The notes under the pieces were generated by a model, which ran no database searches, was not told the DNA's origin, and saw only the letters and a program-made list of their open reading frames with translations. From Maricaulis sp. (lineage in GTDB: Bacteria; Pseudomonadota; Alphaproteobacteria; Caulobacterales; Maricaulaceae): DNA of 55,774 nt. The stretch's first letter is position 1. Each line of letters opens with the position of its first letter. This document shows, piece after piece, positions 51,270 through 55,774 of this stretch. The stretch spans positions 1 through 55,774 of the forward strand of contig NZ_JAEPOL010000022.1 in the NCBI RefSeq assembly GCF_017642925.1. The letters run 5' to 3'. The position numbers and the translations under genes were made by a program.

Positions 51270-52405
51270 TCCTGCCAGACCCCGTAGGAGAACACGATAA
51301 GGGATACATACACCACAAGTATCCAGACCACTCCAACGGCCTGCAGCCGTGAAAGTTGCGGAGCACCTGCAATTCTTCCCCCCATGGCAACCAGACAGGA
51401 CGCCAGGAGCACAGCTCCGACAGCGCCTGTTTCAAGCCAGATGTGCAAAGTCGCATTGTGCGGGTGCAACGGCAAGCGCTCGATTGTGTAGCCGGCCAGT
51501 TCCATCTCGGCGTTGAGCGGACGGGACGCATCCAGCCCATACCCCGTCCAGGGCTTTTCCCGGATCAGTTCACCGGCATAGGACCAGATCTCCAGGCGCC
51601 AGACCCAGGACAATGGCATGGCATCGCGCAGGCTTTGCGGCATGTGCGCAATCACATCCGGCAGGGCAAGCGGCATGACGATCAGCATGCCCGCCACCGT
51701 CCCGAACACGATGGCCAGCAGCGTGCGCGGCCAGAACACGGTCAGAACGGCCGCGATGCCGGCGAGAATGAAGGCGACCGTGTTGACCTCGGTGTCGAAG
51801 GCGAAAGCCGCGACCGCCGCCAGGCCGACAAACAGCGCCCCGATCAGCGGACCGCCCTCGCGCCAGGCGATCAGCGCCGCGGGAACCGACAGCAAGAGCA
51901 GCGGCACGGCCGCATGTCCCAGATTGCGGTTCACATGGATCATCTGATCCCGCTCGGGCAGGCTGCCCATGCCCTCGACGGCGATCTTGAAGCCGCGGGT
52001 CGCGCTGCCGTCCAGCATCGCTTCGGCAAAGAGATAAAGGCCCAGCCCGGCGACGAGGAACATGATCGCCGCCTCGACACGCCGCTGCCAGGCGCCGCCC
52101 AGCTTGCCGATGCGCACGGCAAACAGCGCATAGAGCGGAATGCCCAGACAGGTCCGCCAGATTTGACCGGGATCGTCGTGCGGCGACCACAGGAAGCTCA
52201 GCGCAATCCAGACCAGGAACAGGCCGCCGGCGATCAGCGAGATCGGCACCCGGCCGGGCCGCCAGAAGGACGGCTCGACCGGGAAGGCCACCAGCGCCAT
52301 AAGCGCTACCGCCGGCGCGATCATCAGCGATCCGGCGATACCGAAGAGGAAGGAGAGTGCGAACGCGGCGATGCCGGCTATGCCTGCCCTGGTATCATCG
52401 CGCAC
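51182..52405 (-). CDS. O-antigen ligase family (Wzy_C-like) membrane protein
   Basis: A 407-residue protein with about 11 membrane helices. The large periplasmic loop with SYAGELIREKPWTGYGLDAS and LPLHPHNATLHIWLETG (the conserved His-containing Wzy_C stretch) occurs about 275-335. It may ligate or polymerise surface glycans. The start is GTG 52405 with GGAGGGACGC upstream. It ends inside the following GT2 gene, 88 bases past that gene's start. Confidence 0.85.
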   Translation of the reverse strand: MRDDTRAGIAGIAAFALSFLFGIAGSLMIAPAVALMALVAFPVEPSFWRPGRVPISLIAGGLFLVWIALSFLWSPHDDPGQIWRTCLGIPLYALFAVRIGKLGGAWQRRVEAAIMFLVAGLGLYLFAEAMLDGSATRGFKIAVEGMGSLPERDQMIHVNRNLGHAAVPLLLLSVPAALIAWREGGPLIGALFVGLAAVAAFAFDTEVNTVAFILAGIAAVLTVFWPRTLLAIVFGTVAGMLIVMPLALPDVIAHMPQSLRDAMPLSWVWRLEIWSYAGELIREKPWTGYGLDASRPLNAEMELAGYTIERLPLHPHNATLHIWLETGAVGAVLLASCLVAMGGRIAGAPQLSRLQAVGVVWILVVYVSLIVFSYGVWQEWHQGTVALAATSVFFLGAKQPRGRVPRV

Positions 52406-52428
52406 GTCCGCGTCCCTCCCCTACGCCG

Positions 52429-54363
52429 TCAGTTCCGCTTCAGGTCCGGCGGCGTGGCGTCAGCCGCCAGGCGGGCGATCGCCTCGTCCAGCGGCAGGAC
52501 TTCCTGCTTGTTGCCCTCTTCACCCAGGAAGCGCAGGGCGAGCGTGCCCTCCTCGGCCTCCTTGCGGCCGACAACGGCAATCACCGGCACCTTGCCGACC
52601 GAGTGTTCGCGGACCTTGTAGTTGATCTTCTCGTTGCGCAGATCGGTCTCCACATTCAGCCCGGCCTTCACCATCGCCGCCTTCACCGTTTCGGCATAGC
52701 TGTCGGCATCGGACGTGATCGTCGCGATGACAATCTGGCGCGGGGCCAGCCAGAAGGGCAGCTTGCCGGCATAGTTCTCGATCAGCACGCCCAGGAAACG
52801 CTCCAGCGAGCCCAGGATCGCCCGGTGCAGCATGACGGGGCGGTGCTTCTCGCTGTCATCGCCGACAAAGGTCGCATCCAGGCGTTCCGGCAGGTTGAAG
52901 TCGCACTGGATCGTGCCCGTCTGCCAGTCGCGGCCGATCGCGTCCTTGACCACAAAGTCCAGCTTGGGGCCATAGAAAGCGCCGTCGCCGGGATTGTGCT
53001 CGTATTCCAGACCCGACGCTGCGGCGGCTTCCTTGAGTGCCGCTTCGGCCTTGTCCCAGACCTCGTCCGACCCGACCCGCGTTTCCGGACGGTCGGAGAA
53101 TTTGATGCGCGGCTCCTCGAAACCGAAATCGGCATAGACCGACTTCAGCAGCTCGCAGAAGGCCCTCACCTCCTCGGTGATCTGGTCGACCGTGCAGAAG
53201 ATGTGCGCATCGTCCTGCACGAAGCCGCGCACCCGCATCAGACCGTGCAGCGAGCCGGACGGTTCATAGCGGTGGCAGGAGCCGAACTCGGCCATGCGCA
53301 GCGGCAGGTCGCGATAGGATTTCTGGCCCTGGTTGAACACCTGGACGTGGCACGGGCAGTTCATCGGCTTGACCGCCAGGACCTTCTCTTCCTGGTCGAT
53401 CGAGGAAATGAACATGTTCTCCCGGTACTTGTCCCAGTGGCCGGAGGCCTCCCAGAACTTGCGGTCCATCAGCTGCGGCGTCCTGATCTCGACATAGCCC
53501 GCCGCTTCCAGCCGCCGGCGCATATAGTCCTGCACCGCGCGATAGAGGCGCCAGCCATTGGGGTGCCAGAACACCTGGCCCTGGGCCTCTTCCTGGAAGT
53601 GGAAGAGCTCCATCTGCTTGCCGAGCCGGCGGTGATCGCGCTTCTCGGCCTCTTCCAGACGGTGCAGGTGTGCCTTGAGCTGTTTCTCGTCGGCCCAGGC
53701 CGTGCCGTAGATCCGCTGCAGCATGGCGTTGCGATGATCGCCGCGCCAATAGGCACCGGCCACCTTCATCAGCTTGAACGCCTTGCCCACCTTGCCCGTG
53801 GAGGGCAGGTGCGGACCACGGCACAGGTCGAACCAGTCGCCCTGGCGGTAGATGGTGATCGTCTCGCTCTCGGGCAGATCGCGGATCAGCTCGGCCTTGT
53901 AGGCCTCGCCCATCTTCTCGAACTCGGCGATCGCCTCATTGCGGTCCCAGACCTCGCGCACGAAGGGCAGATCCGCATCGACGATCTCGCCCATGCGCTT
54001 TTCGATCGCCTCGAAATCTTCCGGGCTGAACGGCTCTTCGCGGGCAAAATCATAGTAGAACCCGTCCTCGATGGCCGGGCCGATCGTCACCTGCGTGCCG
54101 GGGAAAAGGTCCTGCACGGCCTGAGCAAGGATGTGGGCCGCATCGTGGCGGATCACCTCCAGCGCCTTCTCGTCCTTGCGCGTCACGATGGCGACCTGGG
54201 CGTCACCGTCCAGCGGCCGGGTCAGGTCCCAGTCCTGGCCGTCTACCTCGGCAATGATGGCCGCCTTGGCCAGCGATTTGGAAATGCCCTCGGCCAGGTC
54301 GAGGGGCGTGGCGCCGTCGGGAAGCTCGCGTTTCGATCCGTCGGGAAGCGTCACATTGATCAT
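52429..54363 (-). CDS. thrS: Threonyl-tRNA synthetase
   Basis: A 644-residue class II synthetase of complete length: an N-terminal TGS domain ([17 protein letters not shown], 1-17), the editing domain with HDAAH (73-77) and a later CRGPH, and the catalytic domain with MNCPCH supplying a zinc ligand, [20 protein letters not shown]-like motif 2 and motif 3 GSLERFLG. The anticodon-binding domain is at the C-terminus ([17 protein letters not shown]). yidD lies 3 bases upstream, suggesting one transcript. Confidence 0.97.
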   Translation of the reverse strand: MINVTLPDGSKRELPDGATPLDLAEGISKSLAKAAIIAEVDGQDWDLTRPLDGDAQVAIVTRKDEKALEVIRHDAAHILAQAVQDLFPGTQVTIGPAIEDGFYYDFAREEPFSPEDFEAIEKRMGEIVDADLPFVREVWDRNEAIAEFEKMGEAYKAELIRDLPESETITIYRQGDWFDLCRGPHLPSTGKVGKAFKLMKVAGAYWRGDHRNAMLQRIYGTAWADEKQLKAHLHRLEEAEKRDHRRLGKQMELFHFQEEAQGQVFWHPNGWRLYRAVQDYMRRRLEAAGYVEIRTPQLMDRKFWEASGHWDKYRENMFISSIDQEEKVLAVKPMNCPCHVQVFNQGQKSYRDLPLRMAEFGSCHRYEPSGSLHGLMRVRGFVQDDAHIFCTVDQITEEVRAFCELLKSVYADFGFEEPRIKFSDRPETRVGSDEVWDKAEAALKEAAAASGLEYEHNPGDGAFYGPKLDFVVKDAIGRDWQTGTIQCDFNLPERLDATFVGDDSEKHRPVMLHRAILGSLERFLGVLIENYAGKLPFWLAPRQIVIATITSDADSYAETVKAAMVKAGLNVETDLRNEKINYKVREHSVGKVPVIAVVGRKEAEEGTLALRFLGEEGNKQEVLPLDEAIARLAADATPPDLKRN

Positions 54364-54366
54364 CGG

Positions 54367-54738
54367 TCACATGTCCTTGTTGTCGGCGCGGCCCGCCGGC
54401 GAAAGCTCGTCCTGCGCTGGTCCCGGCGACCGGGTCCGGAAGGCCCAGACCCGCCACCAGGGAACATGCGTACGCGCCTCCGGAACCGGGTCGAAACCGA
54501 ACGTGCCGCCCGGGCGGCATCGTCCCAGCCGCCCCAGCGTCAGCCAGAAACCGCGCCAGGGGCCCTGCGCCGTCACCGATCCGATCGCATAGTGCGAACA
54601 GCTCGGCTCGTGGCGGCAGCGCACGCCCAGCGCATAGAAGACCGGCGACAGGGTCCATTGATAGACGCGCAAGGCGCCGATCATCACGGCCCCGACGAGC
54701 GGGCGGTCTGGCGTTTCTTTCCGTTCCGTCGAACGCAT
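54367..54738 (-). CDS. yidD: Membrane protein insertion efficiency factor YidD
   Basis: A 123-residue YidD protein. ALRVYQWTLSPVFYALGVRC (22-41) and RHEPSCSHYAIGSVTAQGPW (42-61) are the family core, with paired Cys. RCRPGGTFGFDPVP closes the conserved part; the last 30 residues are variable. It helps the YidC insertase. It sits between the NifU-like gene and thrS, a common alphaproteobacterial order. Confidence 0.92.
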   Translation of the reverse strand: MRSTERKETPDRPLVGAVMIGALRVYQWTLSPVFYALGVRCRHEPSCSHYAIGSVTAQGPWRGFWLTLGRLGRCRPGGTFGFDPVPEARTHVPWWRVWAFRTRSPGPAQDELSPAGRADNKDM

Positions 54739-54889
54739 ATGGATTCAAGCCTTTTAACGCCGCTGGACGCGCTGTCCACCATGGACATCAAGCGCGCACC
54801 GCGGGCCGCAGTAAAGCCTGTGGGTGAAGTGTGGAAGCCTTTTCGGACTGCCCGGGCTCGTCCCGCCGGCAAAGCGGGGCCGGACAGCC

Positions 54890-55342
54890 CTATCCAGTGA
54901 GCGAGGTCGGAGTCTGCGCAGTCGCCGCCTGGCGGGCCGCCTCGGTCACGGCCTCGAAGGCCAGCATCACCGACTGGTGACGGGCGGGATAGGCGCGGGC
55001 GCCTTCCAAGACGGCAAGTTCGCCGAAACGGCCGCGCGGCGCCGGCTTGCCCTGTTTCAGCATGGCCAGCAGGCTGTCGCGGGCGACTTCCAGCTCTTTC
55101 AGCGAAGCGCCGACGACCTGGCGCGCCAGCACCGAGGCCGAAGCCTGGCCCAGCGCACAGGCCTTTACCCGCAGGGCGAGGTCGGCAACGCGGTCGCCAC
55201 GCATGACGATATCGATCTCGACTTCAGAACCGCACAGGCGCGACACCTTGCGCACCGACGCCTGCGGACGTTCAAGACGCCCGATGCGCGGAATATCCGC
55301 CGCCAGCCGCAGGACGGCATTGGAGTAGAGTTCGTCAGCCAT
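54890..55342 (-). CDS. Iron-sulfur cluster assembly scaffold (NifU/IscU N-terminal-like)
   Basis: A 150-residue protein with the U-type scaffold fold. Cys37 (RLCGSEVEIDI) and Cys62 (VKACALGQASAS) match the first two ligands of IscU. At the third position the family His is kept (His122 in ARHQSVML) but the adjacent Cys is Gln123, and the Asp usually following C-G is Ser39. It therefore has only two of the three cluster Cys. The alphaproteobacterial YidD-linked scaffold clade may naturally lack it. Role in cluster assembly is probable but unproven. Confidence 0.8.
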   Translation of the reverse strand: MADELYSNAVLRLAADIPRIGRLERPQASVRKVSRLCGSEVEIDIVMRGDRVADLALRVKACALGQASASVLARQVVGASLKELEVARDSLLAMLKQGKPAPRGRFGELAVLEGARAYPARHQSVMLAFEAVTEAARQAATAQTPTSLTG

Positions 55343-55394
55343 TACGCCCTCTATCTAGTGCGTTTCCGCGCGCTTTGCCATGGGGTAAGGCGCC

Positions 55395-55483
55395 CTCCTT
55401 CTCCCCTCTTGGGGCTAGGGAGCGGTCGGCGCAGCCGAAGGGTGCCCGCAAGGCGGATGAGGGGCGCGCGGCGGAGCTGCCAC
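55395..55483. repeat. Partial copy of the TTCCCC-hairpin repeat
   Basis: CTCCTTCTCCCCTCTTGGGG at the left is the hairpin block of the element, and CGGCGCAGCCGAAGGGTG and GGATGAGGGGCGCG follow. It corresponds to one end of the full elements at 6930-7080 and 50055-50218; the second terminal hairpin is missing. Confidence 0.5.
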
Positions 55484-55504
55484 CGTCGCCCTAAACACCC
55501 TCGG

Positions 55505-55635
55505 TTTTTCCCGGTCGAATGCCCGGCCCTGAGCCGGGCGGAGTGCCGGGATCTACGGGAAGCTCATCGCTTGAAGTGATCTTCGGTCGGTCCCGGATCT
55601 GCAGCCTGCCTGCGCAGGCCTCCGTCCGGGAAAAA
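55505..55635. repeat. 131-bp element with TTTTTCCCGG terminal inverted repeats
   Basis: TTTTTCCCGG (55505-55514) and CCGGGAAAAA (55626-55635) are perfect inverted repeats. GCCCGGC-CCTGA-GCCGGGC is an internal hairpin (55521-55539), and TCCCGGATCTGC / GTCCGGGA pieces recur on the right. It is coding-free and MITE-like, of a type common in alphaproteobacterial intergenic regions. Confidence 0.5.
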
Positions 55636-55732
55636 TGAGAGAGTTGGAAGAGAAGGTACCAACGCTCCACCAAACACCGTCACCCTGACGAAGGTCAGGG
55701 CCCAGTTCATAGGGCGCGGTGACGGCGATCGC

Positions 55733-55774
55733 TCACTTATCCCCCATGATGGCGTAGTACGATCCGAGCCCGCC
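55733..55774 (-). CDS. C-terminal tail of a gene running off the window edge (partial)
   Basis: On the minus strand the last 42 bases read GGLGSYYAIMGDK followed by TGA (55733-55735). The smooth, non-repetitive composition after the repeat stretch and the clean stop suggest a genuine gene end. Thirteen residues are too few for a family assignment. Confidence 0.4.
   Translation of the reverse strand, partial: GGLGSYYAIMGDK

Larger units (their letters stand above)
55343..55732. other. Gene-free stretch made of stacked palindromic repeats
   Basis: About 390 bases without a gene. It holds half of the TTCCCC-hairpin repeat (55395-55483), a 131-base element with terminal inverted repeats (55505-55635) and a CCCTGAC/GTCAGGG hairpin at 55683-55700. 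The last could end the minus-strand gene at the window edge, but lacks a T-run. Nothing else seen. Confidence 0.55.

Noticed and set aside
52357-54900. An 847-codon plus-strand frame opposite thrS and yidD
   Set aside because: Long antisense frames are common at this base composition. The minus-strand thrS is complete with all class II motifs.
1-55774. tRNA, rRNA, CRISPR array, prophage, reverse transcriptase or restriction system
   Set aside because: I looked for cloverleaf-like stretches, regular direct repeats, integrase/transposase motifs and defence-gene motifs, and saw none. The only mobile-looking gene is the DUF4143 ATPase.

Overview
The window comes from a GC-rich alphaproteobacterial chromosome. 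Gene content and local gene order point to the Caulobacterales/Maricaulales (Hyphomonadaceae or Maricaulaceae-like) group. Supporting signs are a TonB-Xanth-Caul type receptor, RpoH, a PhaR/PhaB pair, the twin-transmembrane/PduO/EtfBA neighbourhood, the zinc-ribbon/ftsE/ftsX/plsC/DUF2125 run, a GluQRS, one perfect CtrA-type site (TTAA-N7-TTAA), and intergenic repeats of the AGCATTTTC...ACCGGT kind. Nearly all genes are chromosomal housekeeping or ordinary envelope genes. I see no prophage, transposase, CRISPR array, tRNA or rRNA. The one gene that looks like a recent arrival is a DUF4143-type ATPase (31544-32722).

Layout: 1-4800 holds the end of an outer-membrane protein, a DUF481 porin-like protein, rpoH, an ECF sigma factor overlapping its membrane partner, an unknown 133-aa protein and an RcnB-like protein. 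4870-10700 holds DUF1697, an HNH protein, an alpha/beta-hydrolase, a HEAT-like secreted protein, gluQRS and two secreted proteins of unknown function. 10800-16500 holds a Rieske oxygenase, a HIG1-like twin-TM protein, a serine hydrolase, the cobalamin adenosyltransferase, YceI and the electron-transfer flavoprotein genes. 16600-19250 is an amidohydrolase preceded by a membrane-bound AraC-type regulator. 19277-23966 is a divergent phosphate-scavenging unit: a beta-propeller phytase lipoprotein facing a TonB-dependent receptor, with two candidate Pho boxes between them. 24116-26648 is a pair of overlapping serine hydrolases. 26661-31491 is tlpA facing argH-lptM-DUF4175, with lysA missing from its usual place.

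32800-37886 is the zinc-ribbon protein facing ftsE-ftsX-ydcF-plsC-DUF2125, a cell-division and envelope run with several start/stop overlaps. 37905-42908 holds hisC and a methyltransferase facing gloB, then a SulP transporter with a cupin. 43020-46334 holds a DUF4908-like protein, phaB and phaR (polyhydroxybutyrate synthesis and its regulator), then a small protein behind the CtrA site and a four-helix membrane protein. 46473-52405 is largely surface-polysaccharide work: a dolichol-phosphate-mannose-synthase-like GT2 facing an ArnT/PMT-like transferase, HMG-CoA lyase, another GT2 and an O-antigen-ligase-like protein. 52429-55342 is thrS-yidD-NifU-like scaffold. The last 400 bases are stacked palindromic repeats before the tail of another gene.

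The most useful signals for follow-up are the divergent Pho-box pair, the CtrA site in front of an undescribed 110-aa protein, the repeat families that sit at gene 3' ends, a 24-bp perfect palindrome before the amidohydrolase, and a terminator-ended, gene-free stretch that may encode a small RNA. I did not find a convincing new multi-gene system.
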